Assembly (NCBI GenBank): GCA_900754255.1
Contig: CAAECI010000013.1
Location: forward strand, 1-11,009
Direction: 5' to 3'
Length of the DNA stretch: 11,009 nucleotides
From: an uncultured Succinivibrio sp.
GTDB taxonomy: Bacteria > Pseudomonadota > Gammaproteobacteria > Enterobacterales > Succinivibrionaceae
Made by a program: the position numbers and the translations under genes. Shown here piece after piece: positions 1 to 7,115 of this stretch; position 1 is the stretch's first letter; each line of letters begins with the position of its first letter. The notes under the pieces were generated by a model. It did no database searches and had not been told where the DNA came from. It saw only the letters and a program-made list of their open reading frames with translations.

Positions 1-228
1 TGAGCAATAACCCCGCTATGACATCCCCTAATCTACAAAATTCATACCAAATTTTTAAAGAACACCTTCGACGTTAAGCCCAAGGTTAAAATTCAACTGA
101 CACGGCTTTCCGCACCTTATGACAAAGTGTGATTTCTGTCGTTTGGCTTGGTCGCCGTATTTATTTTATCTTTTAAGTTTGTTGCAAAGATCTGCATCAA
201 CTGATAATACGAACAGAGCCTTAAATTT
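1..228. other. Left-edge non-coding stretch
   Basis: This stretch lies downstream of the outer-membrane factor gene. I see no supportable gene. One frame on the + strand is open from the window edge to a TAA at 75-77, which could be the last 24 codons of a gene entering from the left, but that is too short to judge. A weak 5-bp inverted repeat (ACCTT 64-68 with AAGGT 82-86) has no clean U-tract on either strand, so I do not call it a terminator. Confidence 0.4.
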
Positions 229-1626
229 TTACTGTGGGGCTCCTCCTCCCAAGGCCGCCATAAGCGCGATCTCGTCGCTAAGCAGGGCTCGTACGCTCTC
301 AGAGGATGCCAAAGAGGAATTGCGCTTGTCATCGGCCGCATCGAGCAATTCCGATAAGGAGGAGGTGCCGACGCGATAACGGGCGAAAATACGATCGTAA
401 TTGACTGCGGCTAAGGCATATTGTGCCTTGGCATTGGCAAGTTTTTTCTCATCGAAGCTTACGAGAGTTACCGCATCGTAAACCTCCTTTACGGCATTAA
501 CATAAGAGGATACGAAATCCACCTGGGCTATTTCGTGATCTTTAAGCGCACTTTGTCTCTCAAGCGACAAACGGTGAAAATTTACGAAGGGTAAGGTCAA
601 TACCGCCCCCAAAGATCCGAGCGGATTTGCTAAAAAATCGGCAAAGGTGGTGGCACTTCCCGCCTTAAGTCCTGCACTGAAGGTCAGCTGCGGGAAAAAA
701 GCGGTGAAGGTCTCGTCGCTTTTGGACAAGGCCGCACGCAAACGGGCCTCAGATGCCATGAGATCTGGACGCTTTTCCAAAAGCGCCGAGGGTACGTCAA
801 GCGGAAAGGCCTTGACAGCGGCGCCGTCGGGCAGAAAAACCTCATGATCACGATCGGCTCCCTCCCCAAGCAGTATATTAAGAGCAGTCCGCGCCTGTGC
901 CAGCTCGGATTTTGCCTCCTCAAGCGAGTTTTGCATCTTAAGATCATTGATACGGGCCGTGTCCAATTGCGAGGCATCCGCAGCTCCGGCATTGAATTTA
1001 CTTCGGACTAAAGATACACGTTTTTGGCTGTCCTCCACACTCTGTTGCATGATGAGTACGGCCTTCTTGCAATAGGCGTATTTCCAATAGGCCTTGGCCG
1101 TATTCTCAACGACGGTAAGTCTCATGGCCTGATCATCGTAGATCGCCGCACCATATTCCTCATAGGCTGTACGATTTTGCGCCTCGATACGGCCGAAAAG
1201 ATCGGCCTGATAAGAAATTGCAAATGATGAATCCGAGGATTTTTGTAAGGAATCATGATGCGAAAGAGCTCGTCCCGCATCGGCACTTAGGGATGATTGC
1301 ACGTTCACATAGCGATCCTGATCACTTAGATCGGCGGCTATACGCGCCTTTTGTACCTTAAGTGCCGTTCTTTCAAGATCGAAATTTCCGGAAAGTGCCT
1401 TTTCGATCACTACATTGAGGAGAGGATCGGAAAATACCTCCCAATACCTCGTAGGCAATGCAACCGTGTTAAGCTGCAAGGCATTGTAGGAAGAGATCTC
1501 AGGCAGCGTCGGACGCTTGTAATCACTCAAAAACAAAGAGCACGAGGACAATAAAAGACTTGAAGATAAGAGCGCCGCTACAAGAGCGATGCGTTTTTTT
1601 GGCAACCTAAACCGCTTATTGATCAT
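229..1626 (-). CDS. NodT/OprM-family outer-membrane efflux lipoprotein (outer-membrane factor of the MacAB pump)
   Basis: This 465-residue protein is the outer-membrane duct of a tripartite exporter. The N-terminus has a basic stretch (KRFRLPKKR), a hydrophobic core and a lipobox ending L-S-S-C, giving a lipidated Cys29. The body has the two-repeat outer-membrane efflux layout: DLFGR at 142-146, KFNAG-x-A-x-A-SQLD near 210-222, the NodT signature VPSALLEKRPDLMASEARLRAA-like block at 278-299 (KRPDL at its centre), FPQL at 311-314, and RYRVGTSSLSELLDA near 416-430. Length is normal for the family. The start ATG overlaps the pepT stop by 4 bp (ATGA), with GGAG 8 nt upstream inside pepT, so translation is probably coupled. 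By position it should serve the MacA/MacB pair encoded in the same operon, as OpmQ does for PvdRT in Pseudomonas; E. coli MacAB instead borrows TolC. Family is secure; the partner assignment is inferred from context. Confidence 0.93.
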   Translation of the reverse strand: MINKRFRLPKKRIALVAALLSSSLLLSSCSLFLSDYKRPTLPEISSYNALQLNTVALPTRYWEVFSDPLLNVVIEKALSGNFDLERTALKVQKARIAADLSDQDRYVNVQSSLSADAGRALSHHDSLQKSSDSSFAISYQADLFGRIEAQNRTAYEEYGAAIYDDQAMRLTVVENTAKAYWKYAYCKKAVLIMQQSVEDSQKRVSLVRSKFNAGAADASQLDTARINDLKMQNSLEEAKSELAQARTALNILLGEGADRDHEVFLPDGAAVKAFPLDVPSALLEKRPDLMASEARLRAALSKSDETFTAFFPQLTFSAGLKAGSATTFADFLANPLGSLGAVLTLPFVNFHRLSLERQSALKDHEIAQVDFVSSYVNAVKEVYDAVTLVSFDEKKLANAKAQYALAAVNYDRIFARYRVGTSSLSELLDAADDKRNSSLASSESVRALLSDEIALMAALGGGAPQ

Positions 1627-2903
1627 TTTGCGCTCTCCGCCTTAATAAGTGCAGCCTCCTCGACTAATGCTTGTACTACATCATAGGATAGAAGCAGAGA
1701 TCTTACGGGCAGGCACTCATAGGGACCGTGACAATTTAAAGCGCCGGTAAAGATATTGGGACAAGGCAGACCGCGTACGGAAAGATTTGAGCCGTCGGTT
1801 CCGCCGCGCACGCTCACGCGTCTTAACGGCACCTTAGCCTTGGCAAAGGCTCTTTCACACAATACACTGATTGCAGGCTGCGCCTTTAAAACGGAGATCA
1901 TATTTGAATATTGATGCTCAAATTTGATCTTGACTGCCTCATAGCCGCATTCGCTGTTGATAAGTGCAGCAATTGCCTGCAGGCGCATAATGCGGGCTTT
2001 TAAGCCCTCCGCATCAAAATCGCGCAGGTTTATGCCCAGTGTTGCCTTTTCGGTACGACCTGCCAAAGTATGAACATGATAGAAGCCCTCACGCTCACGG
2101 GTATTCTGCGGCTTTTCATCGGGAGGGAGCATGGCTATGAAGCGGGCTGAAAGCTCCACGGCATTTTTCATCACCTTATACGCCGTGCCGGTATGTACGC
2201 TGCGCCCCGTGATCTCGACGGCGGCACTTTCGGCATTGAAGGTTTCCTCAGAAAACTCGCCGATCTCGTTGCCGTCTATGGTAACCCCGTATGCGCAATT
2301 TACCTTGTCTAAATCTATATGATCGGCTCCGTAACCTATTTCCTCATCCACGGAGAACACAGCGCACAAAGGAGGATGCGGGATCTTGGGATCCATTGCC
2401 AGATCGTACAAAAGCTTCATGATAACGGCAACGCCCGCCTTATCATCAGCCCCCAACAGCGTGTCTCCCGCAGTCACGATGATGTCATCGCCTACGTGCT
2501 TGCAAAGCTCCGGGCATATTTCTTCGTTTAAAATAAGTCCCGATTTAAGTTTTATGTCGCCGCCTTGGTAATTTTTCACAAGCTCCGGCATTACATTGTC
2601 GCCCGAAGCATCGGGGGCCGTATCCAGATGGGCAATAAGTGCCAGCGCCGGGGCCTTACGGGCCCCCTCGGAGGCCTCCACGTGTGCCGTTACCACGCCG
2701 TTTTCATCCTGCTTTGCGTCATAGCCCAAATTGCGCAAGGCGGCGGTTATAACGGCGCCGAGACGTAATTGTCCTACGCTTGAGGGTACATTTTTTGATA
2801 GCGGATCGGATGCACTCGGCATTCTTACGTATTCGCAAAAAAGCTTTACCAAAGCATCCTTACCGCATAAATCTTCCAAAGCCTTTGTCGAAGGATCATT
2901 CAT
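1623..2903 (-). CDS. pepT: Peptidase T (tripeptide aminopeptidase, M20B zinc peptidase)
   Basis: This 426-residue cytosolic metallopeptidase removes the N-terminal residue from tripeptides. All expected M20 residues can be placed by aligning to Salmonella/E. coli PepT from memory: zinc ligand His92 in AHLDTAPDASG, bridging Asp153 in LLGADDKAG, general base Glu187 and ligand Glu188 in VDEEIGYG, Asp210 in VTIDGNEIG, and His392 in LNCHGPYE. The dimerisation (lid) region spans roughly 220-335, and SVRGGTDGSNLS at 364-375 and CPNIFTG at 381-387 are classic PepT blocks. No signal peptide is seen. It is about 14 residues longer at the N-terminus than E. coli PepT, but the ATG has a good ribosome site (GAGG, 6-nt spacer), so I keep it. 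It starts 15 bp after macB ends and its stop overlaps the start of the outer-membrane factor gene. That places a peptide-degrading enzyme in the middle of an export operon, which is unusual. Confidence 0.96.
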   Translation of the reverse strand: MNDPSTKALEDLCGKDALVKLFCEYVRMPSASDPLSKNVPSSVGQLRLGAVITAALRNLGYDAKQDENGVVTAHVEASEGARKAPALALIAHLDTAPDASGDNVMPELVKNYQGGDIKLKSGLILNEEICPELCKHVGDDIIVTAGDTLLGADDKAGVAVIMKLLYDLAMDPKIPHPPLCAVFSVDEEIGYGADHIDLDKVNCAYGVTIDGNEIGEFSEETFNAESAAVEITGRSVHTGTAYKVMKNAVELSARFIAMLPPDEKPQNTREREGFYHVHTLAGRTEKATLGINLRDFDAEGLKARIMRLQAIAALINSECGYEAVKIKFEHQYSNMISVLKAQPAISVLCERAFAKAKVPLRRVSVRGGTDGSNLSVRGLPCPNIFTGALNCHGPYECLPVRSLLLSYDVVQALVEEAALIKAESAK

Positions 2904-2918
2904 AGCTCACCTCAAATT

Positions 2919-4910
2919 TTATTCTCTGGCCAAGGCCTCGATGGGATCGAGCCTTGCCGCTCCGCGTGCCGGCATATATCCGAATATCATTCCAATAAGA
3001 CTGGAGGTTAAAACCGCCACGGCTATGGAGGTTACGGAAAAAGACAAGGGCACGGCGGGGAAAAACAATTTTAGCCCCTGCCCGAGACTCATGGACAGTA
3101 TGACCCCGAGAACGCCTCCCGTAATGCATACCACCACCGATTCGATTAAAAATTGCGACATAATGTCGCTGCGTCTTGCGCCCACGGCCATGCGTATACC
3201 GATCTCACGCGTTCTCTCGGTCACCGACACCAGCATGATGTTCATAACTCCTATGCCGCCCACTATAAGCGAGATCACGGCAATGGCTGAAATCAAAAGC
3301 GTAAAGGTGGACGTAGCCTGATTGATGGATTTCATGATGGTGTCGGAGGACCGCACGAAGAAATCCTTACGCCCGTGGCGGGCCTTTAACAATGAAATGA
3401 GCGAGCTCTCCGCCACAGCCGTTGAAAAACCGGGGGCTATGCGTACTATTACCGTCGACAGATAATCAATGTGCGCAAGACGATGCATGAGAGTCGAATA
3501 GGGAGTGTAGACATACATGGCATCGGGGCGTCTGAAGGCCAGCTCCTTGTCGGTAAGCACTCCTATGACGGTCAGGGGCAGATCGTTAAGCAGTATGCGC
3601 TGTCCCAATGCCTCGCTGGTGGGGAACAGCGTTTTGGCCGTAAGCGCGTCGATCACGCACACCTGGGAATCATCTGCCGATTCACGCTCGGAAAACATGC
3701 GCCCGGACGCTATTTCCATGCCGTAAACGCGGAAATACTCGGAATTAACGCCGTAGGCCGTAGCATTGTTTTCAATATTATAGCGCCGCAAAAGAACCGA
3801 GGACTGTACCACCGGTGATGCCGAATCCACAAAGGGCTGCCCCTTAAGGGCCTTGAGATCCGAAACCTTAAGCGTTCTCACCTTCCCCGATCGCACATCG
3901 CCCATACGCTCTCCGGGCATTACAGAGATGGTATTGGTACCCATGGATGAAATATTGGCGATGATGTTGTCGGAAGCCCCGCGCGCCAAGGCCACGACCA
4001 TAACCACGGCCATAATACCGATAATGATGCCAAGCATGGTCAAGAGCGTACGCATGCGATTGGAGGCCATGGAGCGCAAGGCCATGGTCGAGGCCTCGCG
4101 CAACCGCTCGCCTATTTCACGAGCCCTGAAGCCGAGCTTGTTAGGCTTTGTATTTCCCTCGTTTTCATCAATTGCCTTGCCCGAAGATGAGGGCTTGATG
4201 CCAAAAGAAGCTGCGGGCGGGATTTTTTCATTGATAAGATCCGACTCTATGCATCCGTCTTTGATGGTGATCACCCGTCTTGCATGCGCGGCAATGCGCG
4301 GATCATGGGTTACCAGGATCACCGTATGTCCGAGCGCATTGAGCTCACCTAGGATCTTCATGACCTCCTCGCCGGATTTGGTATCCAAGGCTCCGGTAGG
4401 CTCGTCGGCCAAGATGATCTGACCGCCGTTCATCAGAGCGCGGGCTATGGAAACTCTTTGCTGCTGGCCGCCTGACAATTGTGAGGGGCGATATTGCGCA
4501 CGCTCAAAAAGCCCCAGCCTTTTTAGAAGCTCAAGGGATCTTTTATACCTTTGATCGCGCGCGCAGCCTGAATATACGGCCGGGACCTGCACGTTCTCGG
4601 CGGCACTTAAATGACTTAAAAGATGGTAACGCTGAAAAATAAATCCGAAAAAATCGCGTCTTAAGGCGGCAAGCTCATCGGGCGTCATCCCCGAGGTGGA
4701 ACGTCCGTCCACCTCGTAGCTACCCGACGTCGGCTTATCCAAGCAGCCTATGATATTCATAAGCGTAGATTTGCCCGAACCCGAAGGTCCGATGATGGCC
4801 GTCATTTCCCCGCGCTCTATGCAAAGATTTAACCCGTGCAATACCTCAACCGTACCGTCACCTGATGGATAGCTGCGTCTTATGTTCTTTAATGAAAGCA
4901 AAGCCGTCAT
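2919..4910 (-). CDS. macB: MacB: macrolide/peptide export ABC transporter, fused ATPase-permease
   Basis: This 663-residue inner-membrane protein works as a dimer and powers tripartite export with MacA through ATP-driven mechanotransmission. The N-terminal ATPase domain (about 1-225) has Walker A GPSGSGKST at 41-49, Q-loop Gln93, signature LSGGQ at 145-149, Walker B IILADEP ending at Glu170, and H-loop His202. A Ser/Lys/Asn-rich linker (about 227-270) leads to TM1 (about 287-309), a periplasmic domain (about 310-530), and three further membrane helices (about 535-560, 585-610, 625-647). The C-terminus, PARGAARLDPIEALARE, is the typical MacB/FtsX-family ending. E. coli MacB is 648 residues. 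An upstream in-frame ATG at 4943 would add 11 residues inside macA; I prefer the ATG at 4910 because it aligns with family starts and has AAGGA 7 nt upstream. The gap to macA is 10 bp. Substrates in the family include macrolides, peptides, siderophores and lipids; the substrate here is unknown. Confidence 0.97.
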   Translation of the reverse strand: MTALLSLKNIRRSYPSGDGTVEVLHGLNLCIERGEMTAIIGPSGSGKSTLMNIIGCLDKPTSGSYEVDGRSTSGMTPDELAALRRDFFGFIFQRYHLLSHLSAAENVQVPAVYSGCARDQRYKRSLELLKRLGLFERAQYRPSQLSGGQQQRVSIARALMNGGQIILADEPTGALDTKSGEEVMKILGELNALGHTVILVTHDPRIAAHARRVITIKDGCIESDLINEKIPPAASFGIKPSSSGKAIDENEGNTKPNKLGFRAREIGERLREASTMALRSMASNRMRTLLTMLGIIIGIMAVVMVVALARGASDNIIANISSMGTNTISVMPGERMGDVRSGKVRTLKVSDLKALKGQPFVDSASPVVQSSVLLRRYNIENNATAYGVNSEYFRVYGMEIASGRMFSERESADDSQVCVIDALTAKTLFPTSEALGQRILLNDLPLTVIGVLTDKELAFRRPDAMYVYTPYSTLMHRLAHIDYLSTVIVRIAPGFSTAVAESSLISLLKARHGRKDFFVRSSDTIMKSINQATSTFTLLISAIAVISLIVGGIGVMNIMLVSVTERTREIGIRMAVGARRSDIMSQFLIESVVVCITGGVLGVILSMSLGQGLKLFFPAVPLSFSVTSIAVAVLTSSLIGMIFGYMPARGAARLDPIEALARE

Positions 4911-4917
4911 GGTGAGA

Positions 4918-4922
4918 TCCTT
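4918..4922 (-). promoter_or_regulatory. Ribosome binding site of macB overlapping the macA stop codon
   Basis: AAGGA lies 7 nt before the macB ATG at 4910, and its first two bases are the last two bases of the macA TAA stop. This fixes the macB start and suggests that ribosomes ending macA feed macB. Confidence 0.75.
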
Positions 4923-6135
4923 ACAGCATGCGCTTGGGGGCACGACTGTTGGCTTGAGCCGAGGCCTCGGCCGTATTTACGTCATCGCCTATGATGATCG
5001 CACTTTTTTCATCAATTCCCTCCAACACCTCAACGTATTGATCATCGCGCAATCCGAGCCTTACATCCTTTTTCAAAACCTTACCGTCCTCATTAAGCAC
5101 GTACACACAACCTTTTGTACCCTCGTCGTTACGCAAAGCCGTAAGCGGCACAGCCAGCACGTTTTCGCGCTTGTCCACATAGACGGTGACATCGGCCGTC
5201 ATATCTATGCGCAAAACTCCGTGCGGATTTTTTACATATACGTCGGCATTGTAATAAACGGCATTTTGCGTTGAGGATGAGGAGGAAGATGAGGATCCCG
5301 AGCTTGAGGTGGAGGAGGCATAGGATGAGGGGGCCGGCTCAATGCGGCCCAAAACACCGTTGAAGATCTGATGCGGCAGTCCCAAAATGGTGAAGGAACA
5401 AGCCATGCCCTCCTTTACATTTACCACGTCGGCCTCGGAGATTTCGGTTCTGATCTTAACCTCCGACATATCTGCAAGGCGCAATATGGTAGGAGTGGTT
5501 TGCGCGGCATTGACGGTCTGTCCCTCATCCACCACCATTGCATAGACGGTACCGTCCATGGGCGCCGTAATGCTGGTATAGCCCAAATTGGTCTTGGCAT
5601 CCGAAAGAGAAAGCTCGTTTTTATTGAGCTGGGCCTGATATTGCTTAAGCTGCGCCTTTGCTATATCCAAATCAGCCTGGGCGGCTTCATACTCCTGACG
5701 AGAGGTGGCATCGCTACGAATGAGCGTTTTCTGTCTTTTCATTTCGCTTTCAAGCTTACGTATTTCGGCCTGCTTGGCACTTATGGTCGCCTTGGTAATT
5801 TCAAGCTCGGCCTCGGCACTTTTTAAAGCGTTTTCCTGAGTACGAGGATCGATTTCGCACAACTTATCGCCTTTTTTTACCGTATCCCCGGTCGATACAT
5901 AAAGCTTGGTGATCTGTCCTGAGGCCTGAGCACCGACATCTACCTGAGTTTTGCCCTCAATGGTACCCGTAGCATATACAGCCTTTGACACGTTTCTCAC
6001 ACCGGGACTTACGGTCATAAAGGAGGGGGCCTCCGTCCTCAAGGCCTTATACGCAGAAAGTCCTAAAATAATTGCCAGCGCGGAGATGATGAACAAATGC
6101 TTTTTTTTAGGGATCCTCACAAAAGCTCTCCTCAT
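4921..6135 (-). CDS. macA: MacA: periplasmic adaptor (membrane fusion) subunit of the MacAB efflux pump
   Basis: This 404-residue adaptor bridges MacB and the outer-membrane factor. It has a basic N-terminus followed by one membrane anchor (about 13-28). The biotinyl-lipoyl half-motif (VDVGAQASGQITKLYVSTGDTVKKGDKL region, 65-92) precedes a helical hairpin rich in Ala, Glu, Lys and Gln (about 98-182). The second lipoyl half (SITAPMDGTVYAMVVDEGQTV region, 188-208) is followed by the beta-barrel and membrane-proximal domains, with DVYVKNPHGVLRIDMTADV at about 298-316 being diagnostic of MacA. A serine-rich insert sits at 270-288. Two starts are possible: ATG at 6135 with a weak upstream site, or GTG at 6120, which has a perfectly placed AGGAG 7 nt before it. 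The choice removes only five residues and leaves the anchor intact. It is the first gene of the macA-macB-pepT-outer-membrane-factor operon. Confidence 0.96.
   Translation of the reverse strand: MRRAFVRIPKKKHLFIISALAIILGLSAYKALRTEAPSFMTVSPGVRNVSKAVYATGTIEGKTQVDVGAQASGQITKLYVSTGDTVKKGDKLCEIDPRTQENALKSAEAELEITKATISAKQAEIRKLESEMKRQKTLIRSDATSRQEYEAAQADLDIAKAQLKQYQAQLNKNELSLSDAKTNLGYTSITAPMDGTVYAMVVDEGQTVNAAQTTPTILRLADMSEVKIRTEISEADVVNVKEGMACSFTILGLPHQIFNGVLGRIEPAPSSYASSTSSSGSSSSSSSSTQNAVYYNADVYVKNPHGVLRIDMTADVTVYVDKRENVLAVPLTALRNDEGTKGCVYVLNEDGKVLKKDVRLGLRDDQYVEVLEGIDEKSAIIIGDDVNTAEASAQANSRAPKRML
6128..6132 (-). promoter_or_regulatory. Strong Shine-Dalgarno pointing to an internal GTG start of macA
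   Basis: AGGAG begins just inside the annotated macA ATG and lies exactly 7 nt before an in-frame GTG at 6118-6120. The region upstream of the ATG has only a weak TAGAG about 9 nt away. The real start may therefore be the GTG, giving a 399-residue protein. Confidence 0.45.
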
Positions 6136-6157
6136 TTAAAAACTCTATATGGGTCGT

Positions 6158-6165
6158 ATTTTATA
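6158..6165 (-). promoter_or_regulatory. Candidate -10 element for the macA operon
   Basis: On the minus strand, overlapping TATAAA (6165-6160) and TAAAAT (6163-6158) each match the sigma-70 -10 consensus at five of six bases. Transcription would begin near 6151, leaving a leader of about 15 nt. No good -35 hexamer is present at the right distance; the CTTAGA repeats occupy that place, as expected for an activator-dependent promoter. Confidence 0.4.
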
Positions 6166-6173
6166 AATGCTTT

Positions 6174-6190
6174 CTTAGACAACTCTTAGA
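6174..6190. promoter_or_regulatory. Two CTTAGA hexamers spaced by 5 nt: possible response-regulator box upstream of macA
   Basis: CTTAGA occurs at 6174-6179 and again at 6185-6190, an 11-bp period that puts both copies on the same face of the helix. This is the geometry bound by OmpR/PhoB-family regulators such as PhoP and PmrA/BasR; the PmrA box is (C/T)TTAA(T/G)-N5-(C/T)TTAA(T/G), of which four bases match here. The box covers the -35 position for the macA promoter, with a -10 candidate 8-10 nt further on, which fits activation from an overlapping site. The same box lies upstream of the divergent kinase gene. The repeat is seen; the regulator is inferred. Confidence 0.4.
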
Positions 6191-6206
6191 TTAAGTACGC
6201 ACAAAT

Positions 6207-6215
6207 TGCTAAAAT
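6207..6215 (+). promoter_or_regulatory. Candidate extended -10 promoter for the kinase gene
   Basis: TGCTAAAAT fits the extended -10 pattern TGnTAnAAT-like on the + strand and lies 38 nt before the ATG at 6253. It is followed at once by a near copy (TGCTAAAT, 6215-6222), making a short tandem repeat. The -35 is poor. It overlaps the same intergenic space as the macA promoter. Confidence 0.35.
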
Positions 6216-6252
6216 GCTAAATTCAATAGAATTTTAAACGGATTGCGTGATC

Positions 6253-7068
6253 ATGACTAAAAGAATTCTGCTCATAGGCGATTTGCCCTGTTACGGACGC
6301 ATGGCCGTCAATGCCATGCTGCCCGTATGCACGCACTTTGGATTTGAGGTTTCCGTCCTGCCTACGGCATTGGTATCCAATAATTTTGCCTACGGTCGCT
6401 TCGACGTGTTGGACACCACCTCGTTTATGGAAAAAACCTTCAGCCACTGGAAAGCCTTGGGCTTTAGCTTCGATGCCGTATATACGGGATTTTTGACCTC
6501 CAAAGCCCAATGCGAGCTCGTCTCCTTCTTTTGCGAGGAAAACCGCGCCCGCGGGATCAAAATCTTTACCGATCCCATCATGGGAGATCACGGTGCGCTC
6601 TACAACGGCATGAGCGAGGAGAACGTCAGGATCATGCGTGCGCTCATACAAAAGTCCGATTTCATCATGCCGAATCTTACGGAGGCCTGTTATCTTACGG
6701 ATACGCCGTGCCGCAGGGAGGGCTTTTCTCATGAGGAGCTCCGCTCAATATGCGACAAGCTTCGTAAGCTTTGCCCGGGCAGCATACTCATTACCTCCGC
6801 CCTCTCCTCAGGAAGGAGCTTGGTTTACGGCTATGACGCCGTTTTAAAACGTGAGCTTACCTTGCCGTATGAAAACATAGCCAAGGAATTTCACGGTACG
6901 GGGGATGTGTTTGCCGCACTTTTTATCAGCAAAATGCTAAATAGCAACGACGTCACCGCAAGTGCCTTATACGCCATGAGCACGGTTTCACGCATGATCA
7001 TGCGCAACCTTGATAACGACGATCTTTTTGACGGCCTAGACATAGGCTCCAGCCTTGATCTGCTGTGA
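6253..7068 (+). CDS. Pyridoxamine/pyridoxal kinase-like protein, ribokinase (PfkB) fold
   Basis: This 271-residue cytosolic kinase probably phosphorylates pyridoxal, pyridoxamine or pyridoxine in the vitamin B6 salvage pathway. The N-terminus (ILLIGDLPCYGR, 5-16) matches the family's start, where a beta-strand leads into the substrate site. DPIMGDHG lies at 107-114, NLTEACYLT at 141-149, and the ATP-site/anion-hole motif GTGDVFAALF at 215-224 supplies the likely catalytic Asp218. By motif wording (LPTALVSNNF, HWKALGFSFDAVYTGFL, DPIMGD) it resembles the pyridoxamine kinases of Firmicutes more than E. coli PdxY or PdxK, so I give no symbol. An in-frame GTG at 6247 could add two residues; CGGA at 6239-6242 is 4 nt from the GTG and 10 nt from the ATG, so spacing does not settle it. 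It is a single gene, divergent from macA and convergent with cca. A related HMP-kinase role is less likely. Confidence 0.85.
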   Translation: MTKRILLIGDLPCYGRMAVNAMLPVCTHFGFEVSVLPTALVSNNFAYGRFDVLDTTSFMEKTFSHWKALGFSFDAVYTGFLTSKAQCELVSFFCEENRARGIKIFTDPIMGDHGALYNGMSEENVRIMRALIQKSDFIMPNLTEACYLTDTPCRREGFSHEELRSICDKLRKLCPGSILITSALSSGRSLVYGYDAVLKRELTLPYENIAKEFHGTGDVFAALFISKMLNSNDVTASALYAMSTVSRMIMRNLDNDDLFDGLDIGSSLDLL

Positions 7069-7074
7069 CACATG

Positions 7075-7097
7075 CTCCCGCTCAAATGATGTGGGAG
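7075..7097. terminator. Possible hairpin between the convergent kinase and cca genes
   Basis: CTCCCGC at 7075-7081 pairs with GTGGGAG at 7091-7097 (seven pairs including one G-U) around a 9-nt loop. It begins 7 bp after the kinase stop and could serve both converging transcripts, but neither side has a clear run of T, so a role as an intrinsic terminator is uncertain. Confidence 0.3.
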
Positions 7098-7115
7098 ATC
7101 CTGCCGTATTCAGAT

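Noticed and set aside
3..77. Possible C-terminal end of a gene entering from the left edge on the + strand
   Set aside because: Only 24 codons are open before TAA and no motif can be recognised, so it cannot be told from chance.
2731..3321. 196-codon open frame on the + strand opposite macB and pepT
   Set aside because: It lies antisense to two secure genes, has no family-like motif and no ribosome site of note; it is an open-frame shadow.
3853..4422. 189-codon open frame on the + strand opposite macB
   Set aside because: Fully antisense to the conserved ATPase and linker of MacB; its apparent hydrophobic runs come from the reverse complement.
5269..5328. Phase-variable simple-sequence repeat in macA
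   Set aside because: The serine codons are mixed and the unit is a triplet, so slippage would not change the reading frame.
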